Translations under genes and position numbers: made by a program
Source: Lepraria neglecta
Taxonomy: Eukaryota; Ascomycota; Lecanoromycetes; Lecanorales; Stereocaulaceae
Length of the DNA: 64,000 nucleotides
Assembly: GCA_033220425.1 (NCBI GenBank)
Contig: CM065648.1
Location: 2,046,001-2,110,000, forward strand
Direction of reading: 5' to 3'
Shown: positions 1-11,500 of the stretch, in pieces
How the letters are laid out: each line of letters begins with the position of its first letter
Numbering within the stretch: position 1 is the first letter of the stretch
The notes under the pieces: generated by a model
What the model was told of the DNA's origin: nothing
What the model saw: only the letters and a program-made list of their open reading frames with translations
Databases searched by the model: none

Positions 1-2076
1 CAGACTAGCGTCGTACTTGGAGCAATTGAATGAACACCAGCGCCGCCTCTTTTCTACAGAAAATGAAGCAGCTTTGGGTTTCAGGGATCTTGAAAGCGAT
101 GGAAGAGGTGCGTTAAGCCTTGCGAAGGCGTGCCATCACCACCCACTTGAAGTCCACTGACACCTGAGACGCAGCTTTCTGGAGTCTTCAGGTGAAGAGC
201 GCTGACACCTTAAGATCGCATCTGAGGATTGCATCCAGGTCCCGGCAGGCAGATCCCCGATGCAGATTTCTGTGAGTGACCTTTTGCGAGCCCAGCAATA
301 GTACTTGGCTTATGAGGGCATCTAGATTTGTCCATGCACCTCACTCAAGGGAAAGCCTGAAGACTTCCCGAGAAATGCTTATGCTCGCGTTCACTTATTT
401 GCAAGTCATGCCAGAGTTTTTAGATTTCCTGTTCGTTTTTGGTAAACAGGCACATGCCCAAGATCTGTACTGCAGTGGATTTCGACAACGAACACGCCTT
501 ACGAAGTCCGAGATGGGTTTGAAGGTGCCTGAACTCGGATGGTCTGGCCAGGAACTGCAAGTGTGTTATAGCCTGAAGTCTGTAGAAAGCTCAGGCTCCC
601 AGCGAGACTGGCCGTGGTCGATTCGTCACTGCGCGGTGCATCATTCTTTCGACGTCGAGAACATTCGATCCTCCTGGATCATCATCAAAGGTGACCGGCT
701 AATGGAAAGGCGTGTTCAATCAGCGACAAGTGATCGCGGTCCTCTCGAACTTTCGTCTTTCCAGTCGATCGACAAAGCTTTCGCTGCAGCGCTCGCAACC
801 CATCTGATATTGTGCGATTGGTCCGCCGAGAATTGGCGATGGTATATCAAATTTCTTGAGGATAGGCTTCAAGAGATGACCCGGGGTACCATCAACATCA
901 ATGCAGACATCCCGCAAAGTCCTGCGGCTGAAACCGACAATTTCGCAATGCTGCCACGGCAAATGACTAACCAGACCCAACGAACCGCAAAGTCCTCTTT
1001 TTCTCGCTTCTCGCGTACTCAGACTCAGATAAACGAGAATATCGAAATGACACCAGGGAAGCAACAGCCTCAATCTTCTCAAACATACACGAATCCTGGT
1101 GGTTTAAAGCAGCCGCTGCCACCAGGATACACTGCAAACGAATCCCAGACGCCAAAACCCCGGGCAATTCCGTATGAGAGCTACGGACAGCAGCAGTTCT
1201 CCTTTAGTGACTTGCAGAAGATTCAAGACATTGAGGAGAAGACCAACGAAACCACGTTGGTCCTCAAGTTAAACCTTAGCGTCATATCGCAGCTGCGAAA
1301 TCACTATCGATCCATCATTAAGTCTCAGGACTTCCCTCAGGACCTCGGTCGACGATGTAGCGGGGACCTAGCCTGCTTTGAGCGCCGAATAGATGGCATA
1401 GAGGGCGATATACAATTGCAAATATTGAGGGTCGAGGCATTGCTACGTCTACTTGCAGATCGTAAAGCGCTGGTAAGCTATTGACATCCCACATACAAGA
1501 CCACGCTCGGTCACGAAGGAGCTAACCAAACCTAGCTCCGTGGCCTCCTTGACTTCCAGAGCATGCAGGCCAACAGAGTCCTTGCTGATCAATCGCGGAA
1601 ATCGACAAAAAACATGGAGCATCTGACTCATGACATGAGTGAAATTGCACGTAAAACTAAGTCTGAGACAGTGTCCATGAAAATCATCACACTCGTGACT
1701 TTGTTCTTCTTGCCAGGAACATTCATATCTGTAGGTAGCTTCTTTATATTCTTGGTAAGCCCCTTCCCAAAACACCGGGCACCTTCCCCTTCCTCCTATA
1801 TACCTAGACACGCACATTTTTACAACTAAGACTAAAGGAAATATGACCACTGACTCTGGACAGACACTCATGAGCACAGACATAGTTCACTGGGATACAG
1901 GCAACGACGGCAAATCAGTTAAGAATTTCCAGCTCGGTGCTTTACAAATTTATCTCGCCATAAGTCTACCGTTCATGCTAGCAACTTTTGGGATCTGGTA
2001 CGGTTTTCACTGGCTAGAAAGGCACAAAGAGGCACTCAAGAACGCACAAATGCAGGCTAAGATTGCTCAGCCGTGA
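1..2076 (+). CDS. CorA-like Mg2+ transporter-domain protein (5' partial)
   Basis: The gene begins before the window. The exons that keep one frame are <2-107, 175-271, 326-1472, 1536-1730 and 1864-2076, giving 585 visible residues. Exons 2-3 join to read DPRCRFLFVHAPHSRESLK, typical of the large fungal CorA-like family whose N-terminal half is a soluble domain. The C-terminus has the expected layout: a helical stretch, then KIITLVTLFFLPGTFIS, an intron exactly before TLMSTDIV, then a second membrane helix (about YLAISLPFMLATFGIWYGF) and a short basic tail. Two C-terminal membrane helices are the CorA architecture, but the canonical GMN motif between them is not visible here, so Mg2+ transport is an inference from the fold. 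Family assignment is firm; substrate is not. Confidence 0.82.
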
Positions 2077-3278
2077 TTATCAAAATCTGCGGCCTCTCTA
2101 ATCTCGATCACTCTCGTCTTGCTTGAGAGATTGATGTGTATGAGAGAATCCTCCGGGCTCAAATTGTCTAGGTGTACTGATACGAGTGTTTCTTCTCCCA
2201 TGATTTCCCTTCGCTTCTGGCACGATCACGCTTACTCATAACATGTGTGGAGCAACCTTTGCCTGGCTATAATATTCACAAATCCGATCGACCAACAGAA
2301 GATACATAAGAGGACACGTTTTCTTACCCGAATTGTATTCCCCGGAGTTCATGGTCAAGATATATTCTTAGGCTTTCATTGGATGGCGTACCCGACTTGT
2401 ATTCCCCGGAGTTCATGGTCAAGATATATTCTTAGGCTTTCTTTGGACGGCGTACCCGACTTGTATTCCACGGAGTTCATGGTCAGATATATTCTTAGGC
2501 TTTCTTTGGACGGCGTTTCAAGATATCTTAGTATGCCACACGCTGGAAATACAAAGACGGACCGCTTACTTTGAGAACTTATGGATCAGTACCGCGTCTA
2601 ATATACTCAATTTTATGATGTGTCAGGAGAAAGATAAGGTATCAAGTACAATATTGAACTACTATCGTAACGAGCTGTTTAAGCCTTTTTGGGAAGATGG
2701 TCGTGGAATATTAGGAATGCATGGTAACGGATATATAGGAACGAGACCTATACCTAGTCTTAGTCTTGATCCTTCTTTCCCGGCCTTACGAGTCATTGCC
2801 CCAAGAAATTATCATTGGAAGCACTAGCAATTTGAGGACCCGCCTATGGATTTTATTAGAATGGCAGCAGTTAAACAAGATCGCAGAGGCTCTCAAATTT
2901 CAGCCAAGTCCAGAAATGAAGTAGATAGATCATTGATCGGATCCAATGTATCTATCATTAACAGTAGAAGAATCCGACGACTGCACAGTTCTAGATACTC
3001 CAATCGCTGTATCATCAGTGTTCTCCATGTCAGCCCCCACTTGGCTGTATCAGTCGGTCGAGCACGTCCCATTAAAGCAGCGAAGAGTGTGAAGCGCCAA
3101 GTATCACATGAGCGGAAAATAGATTACGTAGCGCCGTTTTCTATGTATCAAAAAGCGCTTCTAGCTCCGCCGCGTACACCTTCAAACTCCAGGGAGCTTC
3201 ACCCTCGACATCTAGAACAACAATCCAGTAAGCTCCAACATCAAGCTCTCGTATCACAGCCTCCATCAACGAGCAAAG
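2077..3278. other. Intergenic stretch, no supported gene
   Basis: About 1.2 kb between the CorA-like gene and UMP1. It is moderately AT-rich with many short open frames, none of which resembles a known protein or shows convincing splice structure. It contains the 64-bp tandem repeat listed separately; the last 150 bp is the presumed UMP1 promoter and leader. Confidence 0.6.
2327..2517. repeat. Tandem repeat, three copies of a 64-bp unit
   Basis: Units begin at about 2327, 2391 and 2455. Each starts CCCGA(A/C)TTGTATTCC, continues with GGAGTTCATGGTCA and AGATATATTCTTAGGC, and ends TGGCGT. Copies 2 and 3 share substitutions (CTTTGGACGG against CATTGGATGG in copy 1), so the last two are the more recent duplicates; copy 3 has lost one A after GGTCA. 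The 64-bp period is not a multiple of three, which argues against a coding repeat. Confidence 0.85.
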
Positions 3279-3807
3279 ATGGTCAGCACCACCTCTGCTC
3301 TCTCTACCACACAGTCCACTAACAATCCCACCTCAGTCCCTCAGAATAGCGCCCCCATCATCCCACTCAACCTCAGCAACAAACACCTCCTCCAACACAA
3401 CCAAAGGCGCCCCATCCGCCCCCGGCCTCCACGACACCCTCCGCTCCTCCCTCTCTTCTACAAATGATACCATCACCCCATCCGGCACACCCCAACTCAC
3501 ATCCTCCCACCCTCTCGAATCCCGTCTCGCACAATGGCAAGCAACACAAGACACGCTGAAAATGAACATGCTACGCCGCAACTTCGGCATCGCGGAGCCC
3601 GTGAGGAGAGGTATGGAAGCTAAGATCTGCAAGGAGGGGGAATGGAGACCGGCTTGTTTGGGGGGGAGTGCTGGTGTTAGTGGAGAGGTGCTTGCGGGGA
3701 GGGACACGGAGATTAGCTGGGAGGATGTTTATAGGGGAGATGAGAGCAGGGAGGCTACGGATTTCCATACGGAGATGGAGGGGAAGGTGGGGATGGAGCG
3801 GTGGTAG
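3279..3807 (+). CDS. UMP1: Proteasome maturation factor Ump1 (POMP)
   Basis: Ump1 is the short-lived chaperone built into half-proteasomes that helps the 20S core mature. The diagnostic C-terminal half is clear: HPLESRLAQWQ, then MLRRNFGIAEPVRRGME, EGEWRP, GRDTEISWEDVY and a DFHTEME tail. The N-terminus SLRIAPPSS matches the start of fungal Ump1 proteins (MSLRI...) but its frame lacks an ATG. The simplest model is an ATG-only exon at 3279-3281, a 55-bp intron 3282-3336 (branch-like CTAAC, acceptor CCTCAG) and exon 2 at 3337-3807. That gives 157 residues, normal for the family. The donor GTCAGC is weak, so the first exon is the uncertain part; the family call is not. Confidence 0.88.
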
Positions 3808-4217
3808 ATGTTTGTAGATGTCAGGAAGCGGTTGAGAGCGCTGGCATGGATGTTTAGACGGGGAACGTCATGCGTGTTCCGATAGCTTCAAGCTTTTAAG
3901 AAGATCGAGCAGTCATACAACAGCAAGTGCACAACGACTTATGGTCAAGGAATCGTCTGAATGGTGGATCAAAGAACGTCAAAGATTTAGACATTATCGA
4001 AAACGCCTCCCTCTAATTCTACAGGCGAAAGACCAGAATGCGTATACAGAATACCGTGCGGACTCGCTCAAGCGCAGATTGTCCACGCCATGTAATTCCA
4101 ATGACGCCGTCACAATGCTGCTGATGAGTCCCTCTCAACGCCGCCATGTCTTCGTTCTTGCTTTTTCCGCCAAATAGCCCGAATGCTCCTGTTCATAATG
4201 TAAAAGACACGAGATGA
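3808..4217. other. Intergenic, between converging 3' ends
   Basis: About 410 bp between the UMP1 stop and the stop of the ubiquitin-fold gene on the other strand. No gene, repeat or RNA feature seen. Confidence 0.6.
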
Positions 4218-5260
4218 TCATTGAATGACACATCTGCACCCTGGACTCCTCTCATTGCCGTCCCGGTCTCTGGCTCCGGACTTCATCTTGGCATCTTCTT
4301 CGTCGACAATATCTTGTGGCTTGATCGTCATGTGAATGATGTGTGGGGTGATACCGTTCTTGAATCCAAAATCTTCAAGCTTCGTCAGCAAAATATCGTA
4401 ACATTCAGACTGATGTAACTATCTCACCAGATAGACGAGTCTTGTCGTTTAGCATCTTGCCCATGGAGATCAGACGTATTGATTCTGGGCTTGATGGTTT
4501 CGCTTCCCATTCTGTTTTGGCCATACACCGTCAGCAATGCGTTGAAGTATATCCACGACTCCCACTTGGAATCTCAGAAGATTCTCTTACCTTCCCGCCA
4601 GTCCCTCAGTATCAGCTCCTTCAACTTGTACAAGCTGAGATTGATGGGATTATTGCCCTCCACAACCACGTTGCGCTTTTTAAGGTACTTCTCGTCTAGC
4701 TTATAGGGATGTCTTGCGCCAGTGCTGCTCAGTAATAACGTGATAAATAAAACAGGACCTCCGATCTCGGATTCCTTAGGAACAGGCGTCGGCTTGTCTG
4801 TAGCAGGACCGATCGCTGGAAATGTCTTCTCTCTGGTAAGAGGGGGCGGACTCGGTTGGCTTGGGCCAGAAGACCTGTTGGTCTGAATGGCGGCCAATGG
4901 TTCACGGGATTGCGGATTATAATTCAAAGCGGGCACGGAAGGTTGACTTATATTTTGTCTGTTCTCCTGCGAGGGCTCAATTTGATCTGTAGTTGTAGGA
5001 GGATATTGTAATGCTGCCGTAGACCCTGGCTCTACCTCCGCTGAAGTCTGTGTGTTTGATGGTGGGAATGGTCCAAACAAAGATTCAGTAGCATTGTTCG
5101 CCGTTGCTTGCTGATTGATGTTATCCGTTTCTGCTGGCGTCGAGAAAGGTAGAGTTGATTTTGCAGAGTCAGGCCCTTGCGCAGGTACGTCAGGCATACT
5201 TGAAGCATCTCTTATAGTGTCGTCCACCGCCGCCGCCGAAGGGGCTTCAACTGAAGCCAT
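4218..5260 (-). CDS. Membrane-anchored ubiquitin-fold protein (MUB/UBL3-like)
   Basis: Three exons on the minus strand: 5260-4591, 4511-4428 and 4372-4218, 302 residues. The first ~160 residues are Ser/Thr/Pro/Gln-rich and probably disordered. The rest is a ubiquitin-like domain: ITLLLSSTGARHPYKLDEKY, LYKLKELILRDW, then SIRLISMGKMLNDKTRLSD. The protein ends GCRCVIQ, a CaaX box (C-V-I-Q) with a neighbouring Cys. This is the layout of MUB/UBL3 proteins, which are prenylated, sit on membranes and recruit ubiquitin-conjugating enzymes rather than being conjugated. The domain ends in a CaaX box rather than Gly-Gly, consistent with that. I chose the ATG at 5260 (MASVEAPS); the frame is open upstream but only from a TTG. 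The long disordered N-terminus is an addition compared with the short plant and animal forms. Confidence 0.85.
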
Positions 5261-5981
5261 TATCGCTCGTGGAAGCAAATTGACAGGAGCTAAAGCTCGG
5301 GAGGATTTTAAATCTTCAGGCGTGCCTTTTGGAAAGCGTGGGAAGCAAAGATGATGAGGAGCAGGCGTCTAGATGATGTAGTGCACCGCTGACGGATTGG
5401 ATCTTCCGGAGAGCAGCGTCAGGCCGGTAAACGCGGATGCTTGGCTGGACTTCTCGAAGCACGCAGCAGTGGAGCTACAAGAGGAGGTTTGGTCATGTAG
5501 ATAGGCTATAAAATGTCGTCAAACACCTCAATATTGATGGGCCACGCAATGTAAGAGCTGTCCAGTGCCCTAGCTAAACACTCCAGGGAAGACCAGCGGT
5601 CTGTCGATCAGTCGCGGGGTCTCTTAGCGATTGGCACAAATGGCAGGCGATATGATGGGCAAGGTCTTAATAGTGTATGAAAATGATGAAAATGATGAAA
5701 ATGGATAGTGGCGTGATGTGGTGTAGTGCTTGTTGCTTACATCCAACTCAAATCGCAGCTTGTTCGTAGGTAGTTACGAATATGACTGGTGTCCAAACAG
5801 GGAAGCGGTCCCAGGAATTCACTTTTAGCGCTGAGCAACCTGCCACGATAACTGTCAACAAGTAATCCGGTTGAGGCGGAGTATTTTTCTCTACTGTCTA
5901 GATCATTTTATCTATCCTGTGTATGGAATCATGAGGCATCGGACTTAATCATGCAAGTCAATGTTCGCTCAGTCCACGCAC
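5261..5981. other. Promoter and intergenic region
   Basis: About 720 bp upstream of the ubiquitin-fold gene and downstream of ERG8, both on the minus strand. It contains a short run of three AAAATGATG-type repeats near 5680-5702. No further gene seen. Confidence 0.55.
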
Positions 5982-7649
5982 TCAGCGAAGCCAATCTTGA
6001 TAATTCGTTGGAGTTTCCTTCCTCACACCCTGATCTTCCTGCTTCACTCCCAGTAATCGAACCTTTCCAATGCTGACTCCACCTCCCTCATTGGCCTTTA
6101 CTCGATAATTTTCAAGGAACTGGCGCAGAGCGTCAATGGCATACTCTTTATCCTCCAGCAGCAACGCAACAGCGTCAAACCCTCCAGCGCCAGGTACTAC
6201 CCCTCCCACAACCCCAGGTAATTGACAGCAAGCATTTATCAATCCTGTCTGCACCTCGGGCTCGATTGGCACGCCGGACTTCGATGACATCTCACGGATC
6301 AGCGATCGGATTGTCAACATCACTTCGCGTATGTTTTCGTAGTCTTCAGACGAATTTGCGGGCTTTGATGCCAAACTCTGAAGCTCCGTAGCAAGGTCTT
6401 CATTCCCTTTCTGCAACGTTTCCCATAGAAGTAACGCTTCTTCAGGCTTTGCTTTCCTCCATGAAAGGACATTTCTTACCATGCCCACTGTTTCCGAGCC
6501 ACAGTCAACATCACACATCATAAGCCTTAAATCTCTAGGCACAACCGCTGCGAACTTCTTGTCAATTTTCATGTCCCACTTTTTAGTTGGGTCCGTATCC
6601 TCAACAATGCTTTTCAAGCGAGTCGAGAAACCTTTCACGCCAACGTCTCCAAGCCCTTCCAATATCGATGGGGAGAAACGGCGGTAGACGCATGAGCCAT
6701 ATACCGCAGCTGCGACGTCAAAACCTGAGCCAATCTTTCCTTGCGCGGCACAGTGGGCTGCTTGTGCCAGGTTATGTAATCGAGATTTCTCCTGCGCCGA
6801 GCTCATATCGACGACTGCATGAGGGGCATAATGTGCAACTACAGCTGTCGTAAAGGCAGTGACGAGCGCAGCAGACGACCCGAGGCCAGTCTTGTGCGCT
6901 TCATGCAATGGAACATTGAAACCTAAGAATCGATCTGTCGTCGTTGGTATCTCGCTGCCAGAGGAGCCTGGGTGAGAATAGTAGTCCGTGTCCGCAAGGA
7001 TAGTGAATGATGCAGGCCCGATCTTGGTATGGTCGACGGCCGAAGCGTAGGTCAATGCGTAAGCAAGAGCTGTTTCGACGAACTTATTCCGAGACTGTGC
7101 AGATGTAGAATGGCTATTGAGAGCAGGTGGTATCAGTGGTGTTGACAAAACCGTGACCCACTACTACAAGTTTACATTCAAAGGTTTCAGATGATTATAA
7201 TCTTAAAAGGCATATCTCATATCCTGCTTAGCAGCAACTTAAAGCATACATGTAGTGCATGTCTTTCAAATCTTCAGTCTTTCAACCACAGGATTCAGAG
7301 ACCCTGCAATATTCAAGGGTGCAGGTTCGATGGTAAAAATTGTTCTTCCTTGGTAACATAGCAGAAGGAGACATTAACAAGCTCACCCTTTTAGTTGAGT
7401 AACCTCAATGCCGCCACCTTCCTCAGTCTCCCGGTATCCATAACGCCATTCTGCATCCCTGAATTGAGGAGACTTCACAATGATCTCGGAAAGCGTTAAG
7501 CCCGGAGATGTTTGCAGTTTATGTACATGCACGTGAATGCGAGCATCAAGTCCACAGACTAGTCCAGTATAATTCCGATCCAAGACCAGGTACCCGCCAG
7601 CTAACAGGACCTTTCCAGGAGCTGAGAAAGCAGCCGTTGGTTGATCCAT
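5982..7649 (-). CDS. ERG8: Phosphomevalonate kinase
   Basis: ERG8 phosphorylates mevalonate-5-phosphate to the diphosphate with ATP, in the mevalonate pathway to isoprenoids and ergosterol. Exon 1 (7649-7387) starts MDQPTAAFSAPGKVLLAGGY, the GHMP-kinase N-terminal motif, followed by LVLDRNYTGLV. Exon 2 (7113-5982) has NKFVETALAYALTY, the GHMP ATP-binding loop HKTGLGSSAALVTA, the conserved AAQGKIGSGFDVAAAVYGS, and near the C-terminus GAGGFDAVALLL. The 464-residue length agrees with fungal enzymes. The 273-bp intron is long for this window; I placed the acceptor at 7114 because only an AG followed by one base restores frame there. That junction is the weakest part of the model. Confidence 0.92.
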
Positions 7650-8500
7650 TATGCAATAATACTAGAGAAGAATTCTTCTTCGGAAAACGACCGTAATGAT
7701 AAATGATATCATCTCCCTTCTATATAGTAACAAGAGCTAAGCCATCAATGAGCCGTGCTATGAAACCCAGCCTTGAACCCCGTACTCGTGTGGAGAGAGA
7801 AGCGAGATCGGATTTTCGCGGACGGATTGTCCGACGCTAAACTTTTAGCGCTCCGTCAGCAAGAGAAAGACTCGGGCAAGTGTATGCTTCATATGCCTCA
7901 CAATTGAAGGAGAGCTGAATTGGCATCATCACTCAACCAATGACTCCACCCAGGCCATCATGTATTGATCTCATGACCACTCTCTAGTCCAGCTTCGTTT
8001 GTAAGCTTTCCTGCACTGCCTCGTCTTTCCAGAGCTTCTTACGTTGACCAACCAATTTCAGCCACTCCTTCGCCCGTTAGGCAATTCCACAACCACTCCG
8101 ACCTTTACAATATCGCCTCCTCACAAACCCAAATTATTCTTTCAACTAATCTTCGGCGAACCGACTCGATATCGACATCGCAGCTACATTCACGTAGCGT
8201 CGTCCAAGGTGCTCGACCTTGGTAGGGAGACCTTTTCAACGGAGCAACCTCCGTGCATGTCCTTGAAACTTACGTCTTTCAACACCCCCCATAGCGCGTT
8301 CTTTGACGGCTAGCTAGTCGTCAAATGAACCTGCATTCGACACCATTCAAGTTCCTACAGTGAGTGGCCTGCACATCGAGTTGTGACCGGTCGTCCCTCA
8401 TCCACTTCCGTCAACGCCTCCCATCTTCTGATGCTAATCCATACTTTCTACCTTCAGGCCACAATCTCCCATCAACGGGGATTCACTCCAATACCACTAA
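7650..8500. promoter_or_regulatory. Divergent promoter region, ERG8 / PPR gene
   Basis: About 850 bp between the start codons of ERG8 (minus) and the PPR gene (plus). The right half is pyrimidine-rich, as fungal leaders often are. Open frames in it look non-coding. No specific binding site could be assigned. Confidence 0.5.
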
Positions 8501-11500
8501 ATGGTTTTCGTCAAACCATTATCCAATTTCGCTCGTCATAGCTTTGGCAAGACTTTAACCCACGGCTACGCTCAGTCGCTCGTTGCAGGGACTCAATCTA
8601 CAAACCTACCGTTTGGCAATCACGCCACTAACAAAGTTCGGAGACCTCAGACAGCCCAACTCCACACTGCCTTCCAGAACCAAAATGCTTCATCGACACC
8701 TGCTGTTGCCGGCAAGGCAGGCAACAGCAACACTGAAAAAGGCGAGGGCAATGCGGATATCTTAAATCAGTATTATGAAGCTTGGCAGAAACACCAGCAA
8801 CGTGGGGAAGAAGGGAATGAATGGGAACAATTTCAGTTTACAAAGCTGATAGGATGGAAGCCAGCCTCGGTTGTGCCAGATGTGAAAGGAAAGGAATTGT
8901 CCAGTCTGGGCTCTCGCCCAGATGCCCCGGTCGACCGTGCCGGGCTCGATCGTGCCTACAGTACAAGCGCGGTTGATGACATCAAGAAGGCCGAAGACAA
9001 TGTAGCAGAAGCCGCCGCCGTTGCGAGAGTGGACGAAGCTATCGCGAATGAGATCACCCACATCCAGCAATCTTCGGTAACTAGAGATGAGCCCCGACGA
9101 GTCTCAGTCTCGGCTGTGTCAGAAGAAACCATCAAGCAAGCTGTTGTGGATGCTGGAAGATCCCCTAGCACATCATCAGTTCTGACCACTGAAGGCTCTA
9201 CTCATTCGACCCCTCTCAGCGATGTCACAGCGGCTACCTCAAGGCAGGACACTGACTCGCAAGCCTTCTCAGAGCATATAAGCAAGCTTCATGAGCAGCA
9301 GCACTATGGCCAGATCCCTCCTATATTCCAGTCAATGCTGCAACAGGGCCTACGCCCAACCGTCAAGGACTACAACGCACTCCTAGCATCGGCCATACAT
9401 CATCCTATTGCTAGGCACCAGGTGGTTCCAAAGGCACTAGATGTCTACTCTGATATGCTCCGTCGCAAGGTTTCTCCAGATACGGCTTTCTACACCACTC
9501 TGATCCAATTATTGTCCCGCCGTGCGTCAGATGTGACTGGGATGAAGGATGCTTTGGACAAGAAGCGGCTACGTTTTGGGGGTCTAAACGGAACTGGTAG
9601 CTTCTTGTTTGCATCCAATGAAACCGAATATGCTATACTCTCCGAGGATGATGCCTTGAGTAATGCCGTCAAAATCTTCGACATGTCGACCGCACTCCAC
9701 GAGCCCCGCCTTTACTCAGCCGAGACATACCGACTGCTGGTCACAGCTTGCGCTCTATATGGTCGGGTTGAGGACATGATTCGCACTTACAATCATATGG
9801 AATCGCAAAAAGTCAACCCCATTGCAAGCATGTTCCCACCGATGATTGAGGCCTTTGCGAAATCTGGTGACCTCGTCAGTGCCGTCGAGTGCTATAACGA
9901 GTACAAGGCATTGGCCATGGCAGATGATGCTGGCAAGCTGGCTATAATCGATCGCAAAGACAACGAGGTCTATGCGGCTCTGATCAAAGCTTATGCCATG
10001 TGCGGCAAAGTCGATGGCGGACACCGCTTCCTCGGCAGAATTGTTGACTCTTACGCCGATGTCACTGAAAATCGAAAGGAGCGACTCGAAGCTGTCCAGG
10101 ACACAGTGATTCTTGACGCACTGGTCGAAGAACGCCTAAATTCTGGTGATTATGCTGGAGCTTTGAGGATCGCCGAAGAACGTAGCCTGACGCCCCTTGT
10201 CCGGAGCCAAGCCATGGCAAGAATCAGCGTCACCGCAGCCGACCATGGGGACGTCAGCTTTGCGACTAAGGCTTATCAATACTTGGCTCCCGATTACCCA
10301 GAGACACCTGCAGCAGCTCTTTCAATGCTTGCTCTCCACATTCGACTAGGAAACCTCGACGCTGCCCGCGACTCCTGGGCCCTTTTGATCTCAGCTTCGG
10401 GGTTTGACGCATACTTCATTGAGCCCACCGCCTTGTACGCCACTGCTCTCATCCGTAATGGCAATGTCGATGAAGGACTTATGCAAGCTCGCGAGAGCTT
10501 TGGCCGTATGCGTGCTTCCGCTAGCTCAGCGTCCGAGATCACCGAGGAGATTGATGAGGCCATCGAATTCATTGGTGCTTTCCTTACGAGGAATGGAATA
10601 GTCCCATCACCGAATGCCAGCTTGAGCTTTTTATGGGCCATGGTTGAGAACGGAGGCCTCGTCTCGCCTGTTGCTGAGCAAATGTTGGCTGGACTAGGTC
10701 CCGAGGACATTGTTACTCTCAGCCGGCAAGACATGACGCTAGCTTTGCAGGTCGAGGCTGGTCTAATTGGCAACGGTCAGATCATGCATGACATTGCCCA
10801 CTCGGCTCGATTCGCACACCTTCTCGACATTGCTGTTGGCTCTGGCGCGCCATTGGACGAACGCACTACTGGCCTGGTTGAGAAAGCTTTAGAGAAACTT
10901 GCAAGAGAGCGACCCGACATTGTCAACAAATGGCAGAGCTATCAGCAGGCCCCTTCTCGGGAAGCGTACTCCCAGCGAGCTTTCACTCCACAGCCTAGCC
11001 CTGCTCTCTCTGCCACTCCATCTTTTGCAGATTCGTTTGACCCATATGCTGCAACCACGGATTATAGGGGCTCAACTATAATTGCTGAAGAGTTGGAGAC
11101 TCGTCGCAATAGTGCTGGCCTCAATGAAGCTCTTCAACGATTCAGGAACATCCGACGTGCTGGCCGACATCCAAGGTACATTGTCTATGCAAAGCTCATC
11201 TCTGCTGCTGCCAAAGAAGGACGAACCAACTTGATCCACGACATACTAGGGATGGCCAGGACCGACCTGCCTTTCTTGCCTGAGTGCTCCGTCGTTCGGC
11301 ATGGCTGGTCATCCATACTAGACTCTATGGTTGGTGCATGTCTTACTATTGGCCGCCGAACTCTGGCTGCCCAATTCCACCAAGAGATGCTTGAGATGGG
11401 TACTTCTCCGACGGCAAACACATTCGGACTCTACATCACCACACTGAAAGACTCGACCAAAACATTTGACGAGGCTTCAGAGGCAGTGGCCATCTTTAGC

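Noticed and set aside
2846-3322. A 158-codon plus-strand frame before UMP1
   Set aside because: No homology, composition like random translation, and it overlaps the UMP1 start in another frame.
7150-7380. A stretch in the ERG8 intron reading SLNPVVERL, reminiscent of the next exon
   Set aside because: It is out of frame with the donor and soon meets a stop; treated as coincidence.
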